From Acidobacteriota bacterium (GTDB lineage Bacteria > Acidobacteriota > Vicinamibacteria > Vicinamibacterales > UBA2999): a stretch of DNA of 34,460 bases. Of the stretch, positions 1-8,929 are shown in pieces. Below the pieces are notes generated by a model. It was given only the letters and a program-made list of their open reading frames with translations. It made no database searches and was not told the origin of the DNA. The stretch covers positions 1 to 34,460 of the forward strand of contig JACPCS010000128.1 of assembly GCA_016184455.1 (NCBI GenBank), read 5' to 3'. The position numbers and the translations under genes were made by a program. Each line of letters begins with the position of its first letter. Positions within the stretch are counted from its first letter, which is position 1.

Positions 1-1
1 C

Positions 2-1210
<1,209 letters not shown>

Positions 1211-1228
1211 GCCCGCTCAGCCGGCCGG

Positions 1229-2068
1229 TTATCGGCGCTGCTTCTGCTTCGGTGGCGGCGTGTTCAGCAGCATCTGGAACGCGTCGTTCATCTCCTGGTC
1301 TTCGACCGAGAACTTCGCCGCGATTTCTTCTTTGGTCTTGTGGTTGCGATCCGCCCAGATCGCAACCTGAATGCCTCGAAATGACAGGCCGGCGTCCTTC
1401 CCCCTCCGCATGAGCTGGGCGGCGCGGACGTCCGGTTCGACCGCCGCGGCGATGGGTTGCGCCGGGACGACGTTCGCGAGCACCGGTTCAAAGCGATCGG
1501 TGTCGGCCGGATTCTCGAGGTCGAAATCGAGGCAATACGCCTCCACCGTGTAGAGGCGCAGGCTGGTGTCGGGCAGATAGATACTGGTCACCGTCCCCAG
1601 GTCGCGGGTCGTCTCGTTCTCGTTGACGACGATGCCTCGCACGACGTTCCAGGCCACCATCCGTTGCGCACCGCTGCTCGACGGCATCAGAACAGTCCCC
1701 GGAACGATGTAGACGTCGATGTCGCTGTCGCTCAGGCGCCGGACCGCGAAGGTCAGCGATTCTCCGGATGACGCACCGGTTCCCTCGATTTCGTACTCGA
1801 TCAGTCCGCGGGCGGCCGCATCTTCCAGGCTGTATCGGGGCGTGCCGGCCGGCGCTGATGCGTCAAGTGGCGGCGGCGCCGTCAGGACATCCGGGTCCGT
1901 TTCGACCTCCGCCGCAGGAGAGGGTTCATCCCCGCGAATGTCGGTGTCGGTGGACGGTGCCGGCACGGGATCAGCCGAAGGAGGATCGATCAGCATCGCG
2001 AAGACGACAAGGCCGATGACGACGCCAACGGCCACCAGTCCAGCGGAGCGCAATGTGGATGTCGCCAT
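1229..2068 (-). CDS. Membrane-anchored protein of unknown function with a possible thioester-like domain
   Basis: I do not recognise a named family. The predicted protein has 279 residues. Residues 9-27 form one hydrophobic segment, followed by a Pro/Asp/Glu/Thr-rich linker to about residue 78, so it is probably anchored in the inner membrane with a periplasmic domain. The domain contains DIDVYIVPGTVL, a beta-rich stretch, then EAYCLDFD (Cys179) and IQVAIWADRN (Gln234). The YC-hydrophobic and QxAIW pair recalls the Cys/Gln pair of bacterial internal-thioester domains; this is only a motif resemblance. The ATG at 2068 was chosen over the longer frame (2089) because a strong AAGGAGG lies just upstream and because it clears the stop of the upstream gene by 11 bp. 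It is the second gene of a minus-strand pair and converges on clpC. Confidence 0.75.
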   Translation of the reverse strand: MATSTLRSAGLVAVGVVIGLVVFAMLIDPPSADPVPAPSTDTDIRGDEPSPAAEVETDPDVLTAPPPLDASAPAGTPRYSLEDAAARGLIEYEIEGTGASSGESLTFAVRRLSDSDIDVYIVPGTVLMPSSSGAQRMVAWNVVRGIVVNENETTRDLGTVTSIYLPDTSLRLYTVEAYCLDFDLENPADTDRFEPVLANVVPAQPIAAAVEPDVRAAQLMRRGKDAGLSFRGIQVAIWADRNHKTKEEIAAKFSVEDQEMNDAFQMLLNTPPPKQKQRR

Positions 2069-2079
2069 AGGCCTCCTTG

Positions 2080-3183
2080 CTAGTTGCACAGATCTGTGCG
2101 GATGGCATCGCCAAAATCCGAGACGCCGACCAGCCCGCTTCGCAGCTTGAAGCCCAGGTAGCCCGCCGCGAGGCCAAGATAGTAGTCATCCCATTCCGGC
2201 GTGCGTCCCCGGACGTACCGCGCCGCGAGGTCATCCCCGAATGTGTAGACCGACGACGCGGTTCTGAGTGCGTAACCGAGCCGCATGTGCGCGGCGGCGT
2301 GACGAACCTGGTTGTCGGCGGTGTTCGTGAAGAACTTGGGCTTGAAACCGGCGGCGCCGAACGTGCGGCCGGCGAGCGGCCGCCATGCCGGCGGCGCCAT
2401 GACCCGGCGCAAGGGAGATTCCGGGTTTACCAGGTTCCGCGTCAGCCGGTCGATGAACTGGTCGCGGTCGCGCACGCGACGGCCCAGCGCGGTGGCCAGG
2501 TCGGCAAGCGCCGCGCAGGAGTCGGCCGGCGGCGAGCCGTGCTGGCGCAGATACCACAGCATGTACAGGTGAAACGCATCTTCGGCATGATCGGGATTCA
2601 ACACGAGTTCCGCATTGCGTACGGGACCCTCGGCCCGCTGCACGACGGCGTTGGCCTCTCTGAGCGTCGCGTTGATCCGTTGCTGTGCCGCCTGGCGCCG
2701 CGCGTCGAGCCGATCGCGCCAGGCGTTCAGGCTGTTGATCCGCGGCGCGCAGCCGGCAAACGTTTCCGGCGGGACGGTCCCGATGCAGCCACTGTTGATG
2801 AGCTCTGTCTTCTGCGCTCTCCACTGTCCCTGTTCGAGCTCGAACGGGTCGCACTCGGCGCGTGCGAGCTGCCGCATCTGCTGCCCCAGGGTCCGGCCTT
2901 GCTCCAGCAGCGGTTCGAGATCGCGGATGTAGACGCCGTAGGCGTCGGCAAACGCATCGCCTCTGAGGTTTCGAATGAGGTCATCCAGGGGCTCAAAGCC
3001 GTTTGCGCCGGTCGCGAGGTCGAGGCAGCCGGTGAGATCCGCGACCTCGTCGGCATAGCTCACGCCCTGATCCTGGGGTCTGGCAGCGCTGGCGGGTCGG
3101 CCGCTGAGCGCGACGAGCGCACAGGCCGCCAGGCAGAGGACGCCGTATGTCCTAGAGGGGAACCGGGGTATCTGCGAGACCAT
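2080..3183 (-). CDS. Exported, Cys-containing protein of unknown function
   Basis: This is an unrecognised protein of about 367 residues. The start at 3183 gives a typical Sec signal peptide: a basic start (MVSQIPRFPSRTYG), a hydrophobic core (VLCLAACALVAL) and a cleavage-like SGRPASA. A longer in-frame start at 3237 would bury the signal and is less likely. The mature part is helical and charged in the middle, with scattered Cys residues (TGCLDL, ECDPFE, SGCIG, AGCAP, DSCAAL, TDLCN), enough for periplasmic disulfides. The C-terminal third contains NQVRHAAAHMRLGYAL and WDDYYLGLAAGYLGFKLRSG before ending in Cys-Asn. It lies 11 bp upstream of the membrane-anchored protein gene, so the two are probably co-transcribed and may act together in the envelope. 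It is divergent from bamA. Confidence 0.72.
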   Translation of the reverse strand: MVSQIPRFPSRTYGVLCLAACALVALSGRPASAARPQDQGVSYADEVADLTGCLDLATGANGFEPLDDLIRNLRGDAFADAYGVYIRDLEPLLEQGRTLGQQMRQLARAECDPFELEQGQWRAQKTELINSGCIGTVPPETFAGCAPRINSLNAWRDRLDARRQAAQQRINATLREANAVVQRAEGPVRNAELVLNPDHAEDAFHLYMLWYLRQHGSPPADSCAALADLATALGRRVRDRDQFIDRLTRNLVNPESPLRRVMAPPAWRPLAGRTFGAAGFKPKFFTNTADNQVRHAAAHMRLGYALRTASSVYTFGDDLAARYVRGRTPEWDDYYLGLAAGYLGFKLRSGLVGVSDFGDAIRTDLCN

Positions 3184-3344
3184 CCGTGCGTCCGGTGGAC
3201 GAGCCGTCACCGTCCTCCCTGAGGTAACAACGCCCAACCCCGTCGCACCGAACAGCAGGCCCGCAGCGTCCGCGCATCGGCAGGCCTTTTGCTACCTTGG
3301 CACGTCTAAGATCCTGTAAACTAAGGCGTTTCACGGATCTGCGG
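3184..3344. promoter_or_regulatory. Divergent intergenic region before bamA
   Basis: This 161-bp spacer separates the minus-strand exported-protein gene from bamA and must hold promoters in both directions. On the plus strand TTGGCA (3297-3302) is followed by an AT-richer TGTAAACTAAG (3315-3325) that could supply a -10 element at 14-17 bp spacing. The match is weak. No repeat or RNA gene was seen here. Confidence 0.3.
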
Positions 3345-6047
3345 ATGATGCGCACCTTCACGACACGCGCGCTGCTCCTGGCGGCGCTCCTCGTTGCGTC
3401 GCTCTCGTCAGCCTGGGCGCAGGCGGCGTCGCCCGCTGCGCAAGGTTCACCGGTTCAGAATCCGGCACAGGTGGCGTCGGGCCCGGCAGCGCCGCGCATC
3501 TGCGGCGCGCCGGTGTCGCCGCCGGTCAATCTGCCGCCCGCCGGTTCCGGTCCGGTCATCTACATCCTGGCGCCGTGCTTCGCGGCACAGGGGAATGTCC
3601 CCATCGTCGACGCGCAGACGTACCTCTATTACATCCAGCTCCGCCCGAGTCAGCCGTCGCAGAACGTCTGGGTCCCCTTCGACGAGAAGGCCGAGCAGAC
3701 GATGCTCGAGGACTTCAAGCGGCTGTGGGCGACCAACTTCCTGTTCGACCTGTCGATCGAGGTCACCGATTACGTGTTCTCCAACGGGGTGGTCGGCAAG
3801 CTCGTCACCTACAACATGGAGGAGCGCGAGCGGGTCAAGATCGTCAACTACGAGGGGACCAAGCAGATCGATCGTACGAAGATCGACGAGCAGCTGCGCG
3901 CGCGCGGCATCGAGCTGCGGCTCGACTCGTTCGTCGACCGTGCGGTCATCCGCCGCGTCGAAGGCGTGCTGCGCGAGATGATGGCGGAGAAGGGCTTCAC
4001 CAACGCGGACGTGAAGCACACCATCACGCCGGTGGCCGGCGGCCCCAAGCTCGTCAACGTGACCTTCCAGATCGGCGAGGGGCCGAAGCTGAAAATCCGC
4101 GACATCGAGTTCGTCGGCAACACCGCCAAGAGCGACCGTGCGCTGGCGAAGAAGATGAAGGAGAACAAGGAGCCGAGCTGGATCCCGATCTGGAACTGGT
4201 TCTCGCGGGGCAGCGTGTACAAGCCCGAACAGTACGAGATGGACGCGGACCTCGTGCAGGCCTACTACCGGCAGGAAGGCTACGTCCGCGCGCAGATCGG
4301 CAATCCGGAAATCGTCACGCTCGACGACTCCGGCGACGGCAAGACCCGGTACATCGAGTTGCGGATCCCGGTGACCGAGGGGACGCGGTACCGCGTCGCC
4401 GACTTCGCGATCGACGGGAACACGGTGGTAAAGAGCGAGGCGCTTCGGCCGTTGTTCGACCTGAAGATGGGCGACTGGTACGACGAGAAGAAGGTCCGCG
4501 ACGGTCTCGTGAAGGCGCGGGAGCTCTATGGCGCCGGCGGCTACATGGAGTTCACCGGATTCCCCGATCTCAAGCCGAGCGACGAGCCCGAGGAGAACGT
4601 GCCCGCGGCGCTCGCCGCGCCGCCGCCGCCCGGGCCGCCGACCGTCGACGTGACGATGCGGCTGCAGGAAGGGCAGCAGTACTTCGTCAACCGGATCACC
4701 TTCGTCGGCAACTCGACGACGCGCGACAACGTGATCCGGCGGGAGATGCGGCTCGTCGAGGGCGCCGTCTTCAACACCGAGGCGCTGAAGTACAGCGTCC
4801 GGCGGCTGAACCAGCTCGGCTACTTCGAGCAGATCAACGAGCAGGATCAGAACGCGATCAAGACCGAGAGGACGGCCGGACGTGAGGGCAACGTCGACGT
4901 CACGCTCACACTCAAGGAGCAGAACCGCAACCAGCTGACCTTTGGCGCGGGCGTCTCGCAGTACGAGGGCATCTTCGGGCAGCTCGCGTTCCAGACGGCG
5001 AACTTCCTCGGCCGCGGCGAGAGCCTCACCGTCTCGCTCATGGCCGGCGACCGGATCCAGAACTACCAGCTCGCCTTCACCGAGCCGTTCCTGTTCGACC
5101 GCAACATCACCGCGGGCTTCGACGTCTACAAGCGGGCGCTGCAGTACATCGGCTATTACACGCAGAAGTCGACCGGCGGCAACCTCATGATGGGCTTCCC
5201 GGTCGCCGACTTCAGCCGCATGTTCCTGACCTACGCCTACGAGGCGACGCGGATGACGGACATCAACGAGCTGTTCGTCAATCCGTTTTGCGCGTTCAGC
5301 GAGCAGGGATGCTCGGTCCTGACCGTCTCGGATCCCGGGTCGATCACGCCGGAGCTGATGGAGACCATCCGCCTGAATCCGTTCCTCTTCGACTCGCTGA
5401 TGGTCGGCGCCGGGGGGCGGCGCACGGTCAGCAAGATCATCCCGAGCTTCGTCCACAACACGGTCGACAACCCGATCTTCCCGAACGTGGGGCAGCGGCT
5501 GACGCTGGCGCTCGATCTCGCCATGCTCGGCGGCAACACGCAGTACTACAAGCCGCGCATCGAGGGGGTCCGGTTCTGGCGCCACACGTCGCGCACCTCG
5601 TTCGGCATCCGCGGACAGTACGAGTTCATCGCACCGATCCGCGACACCAAGACGCTGCCGCTCTTCGAGAAGCTCTGGCTGGGCGGCGAGTACAGCATCC
5701 GCGGCTTCGACATCCGATCGGTCGGCCCCACCGACCCGAATACCGGGCTGGTGCTCGGCGGCAACAAGAGCCTGCTCTTCAACGCCGAATATCTGTTCTC
5801 GATCGTGCCGCAGGTCCGGCTGATCGCGTTCTATGACGCCGGCCAGGTGGCCAACGACGACGAACCGTTCGGGATCGACAAGTTCCGCACCTCGACGGGC
5901 GCGGAGGTGCGCTTCTACATGCCGGTGCTCAACGTGCCGTTCCGGCTGATCTTCGCCGCGAACCCGCAGCGCGCAGGCGTCCTCGACAACAACCTCCGTC
6001 CGGCGAAGAACTTCACATTCCGCTTCGCCGTCGGGTCGACGTTCTAA
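3345..6047 (+). CDS. bamA: Outer membrane protein assembly factor BamA
   Basis: BamA is the Omp85 core of the BAM complex and inserts beta-barrel proteins into the outer membrane. The predicted protein is 900 residues: a signal peptide (MMRTFTTRALLLAALLVASL...AWAQA), an unusual Ala/Pro-rich extension of about 80 residues, five POTRA domains (roughly 108-172, 173-255, 256-350, 352-447 and 448-535) and a C-terminal barrel. POTRA markers include VKIVNYEGTKQ, IRDIEFVGNT, VADFAIDGNT and VNRITFVGNS. The barrel has the conserved loop-6 motif as SIRGFDIRS and ends in phenylalanine (FAVGSTF), as barrel substrates do. POTRA4 carries a Pro-rich insert (APPPPGPP). I chose the ATG at 3345 because the upstream TTG (3297) would put 16 charged residues before the signal peptide. 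There is no clear Shine-Dalgarno. skp/ompH follows after 21 bp. Confidence 0.95.
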   Translation: MMRTFTTRALLLAALLVASLSSAWAQAASPAAQGSPVQNPAQVASGPAAPRICGAPVSPPVNLPPAGSGPVIYILAPCFAAQGNVPIVDAQTYLYYIQLRPSQPSQNVWVPFDEKAEQTMLEDFKRLWATNFLFDLSIEVTDYVFSNGVVGKLVTYNMEERERVKIVNYEGTKQIDRTKIDEQLRARGIELRLDSFVDRAVIRRVEGVLREMMAEKGFTNADVKHTITPVAGGPKLVNVTFQIGEGPKLKIRDIEFVGNTAKSDRALAKKMKENKEPSWIPIWNWFSRGSVYKPEQYEMDADLVQAYYRQEGYVRAQIGNPEIVTLDDSGDGKTRYIELRIPVTEGTRYRVADFAIDGNTVVKSEALRPLFDLKMGDWYDEKKVRDGLVKARELYGAGGYMEFTGFPDLKPSDEPEENVPAALAAPPPPGPPTVDVTMRLQEGQQYFVNRITFVGNSTTRDNVIRREMRLVEGAVFNTEALKYSVRRLNQLGYFEQINEQDQNAIKTERTAGREGNVDVTLTLKEQNRNQLTFGAGVSQYEGIFGQLAFQTANFLGRGESLTVSLMAGDRIQNYQLAFTEPFLFDRNITAGFDVYKRALQYIGYYTQKSTGGNLMMGFPVADFSRMFLTYAYEATRMTDINELFVNPFCAFSEQGCSVLTVSDPGSITPELMETIRLNPFLFDSLMVGAGGRRTVSKIIPSFVHNTVDNPIFPNVGQRLTLALDLAMLGGNTQYYKPRIEGVRFWRHTSRTSFGIRGQYEFIAPIRDTKTLPLFEKLWLGGEYSIRGFDIRSVGPTDPNTGLVLGGNKSLLFNAEYLFSIVPQVRLIAFYDAGQVANDDEPFGIDKFRTSTGAEVRFYMPVLNVPFRLIFAANPQRAGVLDNNLRPAKNFTFRFAVGSTF

Positions 6048-6068
6048 CCTGAAAGGATAGCGACGAGT

Positions 6069-6773
6069 ATGAGAGTGTTCATCGGTGTTGCGGCGCTCTG
6101 CGTCACGCTGGCCGCCGCGCCGTCGTTTGCCCAGGCACCGCAGGCCGCGCCGCCGGCGGCGCCGGCGGCCCAGGCCGCACCGGCGCAGCCCCCGCGTCCG
6201 TTTCCCGCCGGCGTGAAGTACGCCTTCATCAACATTCAGCGGATTGCCGCCGAGTCGGCCGAAGGCAAGGCGCTCGCGGCCAAGGTGCAGGCGCTCAACC
6301 AGAAGAAGGTGCAGGAGCTCAACGAGAAGAACAAGCAGCTGCAGGCCGCGCAGCAGAAGCTCGAGACGGGCGGCTCGGTGCTGAATCCGAACGCGCTGGG
6401 TCAGCTCCAGAAGGAGATCGAGCGGATGCAAGTGGACATCCAGCGCTTCACCGAGGACGCGCAGCAGGAGGTCCAGGCGCTGCAGATGGAGCTGCAGGAG
6501 GAGTTCCAGCGCAAGCTGACGCCGATCGTGCAGCAGGTGGCGATGGAGAAGCAGCTCCACCTGCTGTTCAGCGCCGCCGACAGCGGCCTCGTCTGGGCGG
6601 ACCTCTCGCTCGACATCACGAGCGACGTGATTCGGGAGTTCGACGCTGCGGCGAAGTCCGCAGCGGCGCCCGCGCCGAAGCCCGCTCCCGCCGCACCGGC
6701 GGCGGCTGCGCCGAAGCCGGCGCCCGCTGCACCAGCCGTGCCGGCGAAGCCCGCACCGGCGCCCAAGCCGTAA
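6069..6773 (+). CDS. Skp/OmpH-family periplasmic chaperone
   Basis: This OmpH/Skp family protein holds unfolded outer membrane proteins in the periplasm for delivery to BAM. The sequence shows a signal peptide (MRVFIGVAALCVTLAAAPSFA), an Ala/Pro linker, the family's opening strand (KYAFINIQRI) and a long coiled coil, roughly residues 65-150, rich in Gln, Lys and Glu. The core ends with VQQVAMEKQLHLLFS and DLSLDITSDVI. A tail of about 40 residues made of Ala-Pro-Lys repeats follows the fold; its DNA is repetitive and probably variable in length. AAAGGA lies about 12 bases before the ATG. Position directly after bamA is the classical arrangement in diderms, which supports the call. The usual next gene, lpxD, is absent here. 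Confidence 0.9.
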   Translation: MRVFIGVAALCVTLAAAPSFAQAPQAAPPAAPAAQAAPAQPPRPFPAGVKYAFINIQRIAAESAEGKALAAKVQALNQKKVQELNEKNKQLQAAQQKLETGGSVLNPNALGQLQKEIERMQVDIQRFTEDAQQEVQALQMELQEEFQRKLTPIVQQVAMEKQLHLLFSAADSGLVWADLSLDITSDVIREFDAAAKSAAAPAPKPAPAAPAAAAPKPAPAAPAVPAKPAPAPKP

Positions 6774-6776
6774 CGA

Positions 6777-6830
6777 CAGGCCTCACAGGCCTCAGACAGC
6801 CCTGAGGCCCGGGGCCTGAGGCCTGGGCCC
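6777..6830. repeat. Intergenic inverted tandem-repeat hairpin (7-nt units)
   Basis: The spacer after ompH holds a left arm with AGGCCTCAC/AGGCCTCAG (6778-6795) and a right arm CCTGAGG-CCCGGGG-CCTGAGG-CCTGGGC (6801-6828) in 7-nt steps, complementary to the left. It starts 3 nt after the ompH stop and could act as a terminator. Bases 6802-6824 recur exactly, in opposite orientation, at 18676-18698. Confidence 0.8.
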
Positions 6831-6835
6831 TTCGG

Positions 6836-6841
6836 TATGCT
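6836..6841 (+). promoter_or_regulatory. Possible -10 box before fabZ-lpxA
   Basis: TATGCT ends 10 nt before the GTG at 6852, with no Shine-Dalgarno between them. A -10 element so close to the start would give a leaderless or nearly leaderless mRNA. No convincing -35 was found, since the hairpin occupies that position. Confidence 0.3.
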
Positions 6842-6851
6842 TTAATCATCC

Positions 6852-8111
6852 GTGGCCCTTTCCCTGGATCTTCCAGCGCTCCTCGACCGCGTCTCCTACC
6901 GCTATCCGTCATTTCTCGTCGACGCCGTGGCCGAGCACGAGCCGGGCGTCCGGCTCGTGGCGATCAAGAACGTCACGGTCAACGAGGAGTTCTTTCAGGG
7001 ACACTTTCCGGGGTCGCCGCTGATGCCGGGCGTGCTCATGGTCGAAGCGCTGACGCAGGCGGCGGGCGTGCTGCTGCTCGAGCGCCCGGACGCGCCCGCG
7101 CCGGCACGCGTCTGGCTCCGCGGCGTCGATGACGCGAAGTTCCGCCGGCAGGTGGTCCCCGGTGATCGCCTGCGGCTCGAGGTGAGCGTCGGCCCCGCGC
7201 GCTCGCGGCTGGCGAAGGTGCGCGCGACCGCCTCGGTGGACGGTCAGACGGTGGCCGAGCTGACGCTGGTGCTGGCGGTCGAGGTCGCGTCCGCGCGCGT
7301 CGACCCGACGGCGCAGGTCCACTCCTCGGCCCGCATCGGCGCCGGCACGACCGTCGGTCCATACTGCACGATCGGGCCTGAGGTGGTCATCGGCGCGCGC
7401 TGCCATATCGGGGCGTCGGTCGTCATCGACGGCTGGACCGAGATCGGCGACGACACGCGGATCTATCCGATGGCGTCGATCGGGCTCGCGCCGCAGGACC
7501 TGAAGTACAAAGGCGAGCACACGCGGCTCACGATCGGCCGCGGCAACACGTTCAGGGAATTCGTCACGATCAACCGTGGGACGCGGGGCGGCGGCGGGCA
7601 CACGACGATCGGCGACCACAACCTCTTTATGGCGTACTCGCACGTGGCCCACGACTGCCATATTGGCAACGAAACGATCTTCGGCAACGGCGCGACGCTC
7701 GGCGGCCACGTCATCGTGGAGGAGTACGCCACGATCAGCGCCTACTCCGGCGTCCACCAGTTCTGCCGCGTGGGGCGGCACGCGTATGTCGGCGGCTATT
7801 CGGTCGTGACGAAGGACGCGCTCCCGTTCGGCAAGACGGTCGGCAATCGCGCGCGGATCTACGGCCTCAACACGATCGGTCTGGTGCGGCGCGGCTTTAC
7901 GGAGGAGACGATCGCGCAGCTCAAGCGGGCGTACCGCTATCTGCTGCAGTCGAAGCTCAATACCTCGCGGGCGCTCGTGCAGATCGAGCAGGATCCGGCG
8001 CTCACGTCGCCCGAGGTGCGGTATCTCGTCGACTTCATCCGGACCTCCCAGCGCGGGGTCATTCTCCGGCGGCCGATGCGCCGAGCCGAGGAGCTGGTCG
8101 CGGACGAATGA
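6852..8111 (+). CDS. FabZ-LpxA fusion: hydroxyacyl-ACP dehydratase plus UDP-GlcNAc acyltransferase
   Basis: One 419-residue frame encodes two enzymes normally separate. Residues 1-145 are a FabZ hot-dog domain with [19 protein letters not shown]; His51 and Glu65 are the catalytic pair, 14 residues apart as in FabZ. Residues 150-419 are LpxA, the first step of lipid A synthesis, with hexapeptide repeats, the catalytic motif SHVAHDC (His267), GVHQFC and a C-terminal helical part ([15 protein letters not shown]). Both halves act on 3-hydroxyacyl-ACP: FabZ dehydrates it, LpxA transfers the acyl chain to UDP-GlcNAc. Gly315, aligned by eye to the E. coli LpxA ruler Gly173, suggests a long (C14-type) chain. 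The start is GTG. No stop or frameshift lies between the domains. The gene overlaps lpxI by 4 bp. Confidence 0.93.
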   Translation: MALSLDLPALLDRVSYRYPSFLVDAVAEHEPGVRLVAIKNVTVNEEFFQGHFPGSPLMPGVLMVEALTQAAGVLLLERPDAPAPARVWLRGVDDAKFRRQVVPGDRLRLEVSVGPARSRLAKVRATASVDGQTVAELTLVLAVEVASARVDPTAQVHSSARIGAGTTVGPYCTIGPEVVIGARCHIGASVVIDGWTEIGDDTRIYPMASIGLAPQDLKYKGEHTRLTIGRGNTFREFVTINRGTRGGGGHTTIGDHNLFMAYSHVAHDCHIGNETIFGNGATLGGHVIVEEYATISAYSGVHQFCRVGRHAYVGGYSVVTKDALPFGKTVGNRARIYGLNTIGLVRRGFTEETIAQLKRAYRYLLQSKLNTSRALVQIEQDPALTSPEVRYLVDFIRTSQRGVILRRPMRRAEELVADE

Positions 8112-8929
8112 AGCTGGGGCTCATTGCCGGCAACGGGCGCTTTCCGTTTCTCGTCCTCGATGCCGCCCGCGCCCAGGGCTACGACGTCACCATCATCGCG
8201 GCCAGGGAGGAGACGTTTCCGGAGCTGGCTGACGCCGCCGCCCGCCATGGGTCGGCGATTCACTGGATTTCGCTCGGCCAGCTCGGCGCCTGCGTGAGCC
8301 TGCTCCAGCAGGCGGGCGTAACGCACGCCGTCATGGCAGGGCAGGTGAAGCACACCAAGATCTTTTCCGGCGGCATCGTGCCGGACCTGCTCTTCCTCCG
8401 CGTGCTGACCGAGCTCCGCTCGAAGAACACCGACGGGCTGATTGGCGGCGTCGCGAACGTGCTGCGGGAGCGCGGCATCGAGCTGATCGACTCGACGGCG
8501 CTCCTCGGTCCGCTGCTGGCGCGACCGGGCGTGCTCGCACGTCGGCCGCCGACCGCCGAGGAGCAGAAGGACTTCGATTTCGGCTACCGGATGGCCGACC
8601 AGGTTGCGGCGCTCGACATCGGCCAGACCATCGCGGTCCGGCAGCAGGCGGTCGTGGCAGTCGAGGCGATGGAGGGCACCGACGAGGTCATCGCCCGGGC
8701 GGGGAGGCTGGCCGGCCCAGGTGTCGCCATCGTGAAGGTCGCCAAGCCGCGGCAGGACATGCGGTTCGACGTGCCGGTCGTCGGCGTCGCCACGATCCGT
8801 GCGATGCAGGACGTGGGGGCATCCGCGCTCTCGATTGACGCCGGCAAGACGCTGATGCTCGATGGCGACGCGGTGATCGCCGCCGCGGATGCTGCCGGTA
8901 TTACCATCGTGGGGCGCCCGACAACCTGA
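8108..8929 (+). CDS. lpxI: UDP-2,3-diacylglucosamine pyrophosphatase LpxI
   Basis: LpxI cleaves UDP-2,3-diacylglucosamine to lipid X and UMP, replacing LpxH in many non-enteric diderms. The 273-residue protein starts with [20 protein letters not shown], the hallmark of the family (formerly DUF1009), and contains [17 protein letters not shown], a middle stretch [13 protein letters not shown], and the C-terminal catalytic region [17 protein letters not shown], whose Asp corresponds to the essential Asp of Caulobacter LpxI. The length is normal. The ATG overlaps the fabZ-lpxA stop (ATGA) and the stop overlaps the next ATG (TGATG), so translation of the three genes is probably coupled. lpxB, which would use the product, is not in the window. 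Confidence 0.95.
   Translation: MKLGLIAGNGRFPFLVLDAARAQGYDVTIIAAREETFPELADAAARHGSAIHWISLGQLGACVSLLQQAGVTHAVMAGQVKHTKIFSGGIVPDLLFLRVLTELRSKNTDGLIGGVANVLRERGIELIDSTALLGPLLARPGVLARRPPTAEEQKDFDFGYRMADQVAALDIGQTIAVRQQAVVAVEAMEGTDEVIARAGRLAGPGVAIVKVAKPRQDMRFDVPVVGVATIRAMQDVGASALSIDAGKTLMLDGDAVIAAADAAGITIVGRPTT

Noticed and set aside
1211..1228. Terminator between clpC and the convergent gene
   Set aside because: Only a short CCGGCCGG palindrome is present, with no stem of convincing length and no U tract.
3447..6560. Open frame of 1037 codons on the minus strand opposite bamA and ompH
   Set aside because: It is the antisense shadow of two well-supported genes in high-GC DNA. Its composition is Leu/Arg/Glu/His-biased and it has no domain, signal or start context.
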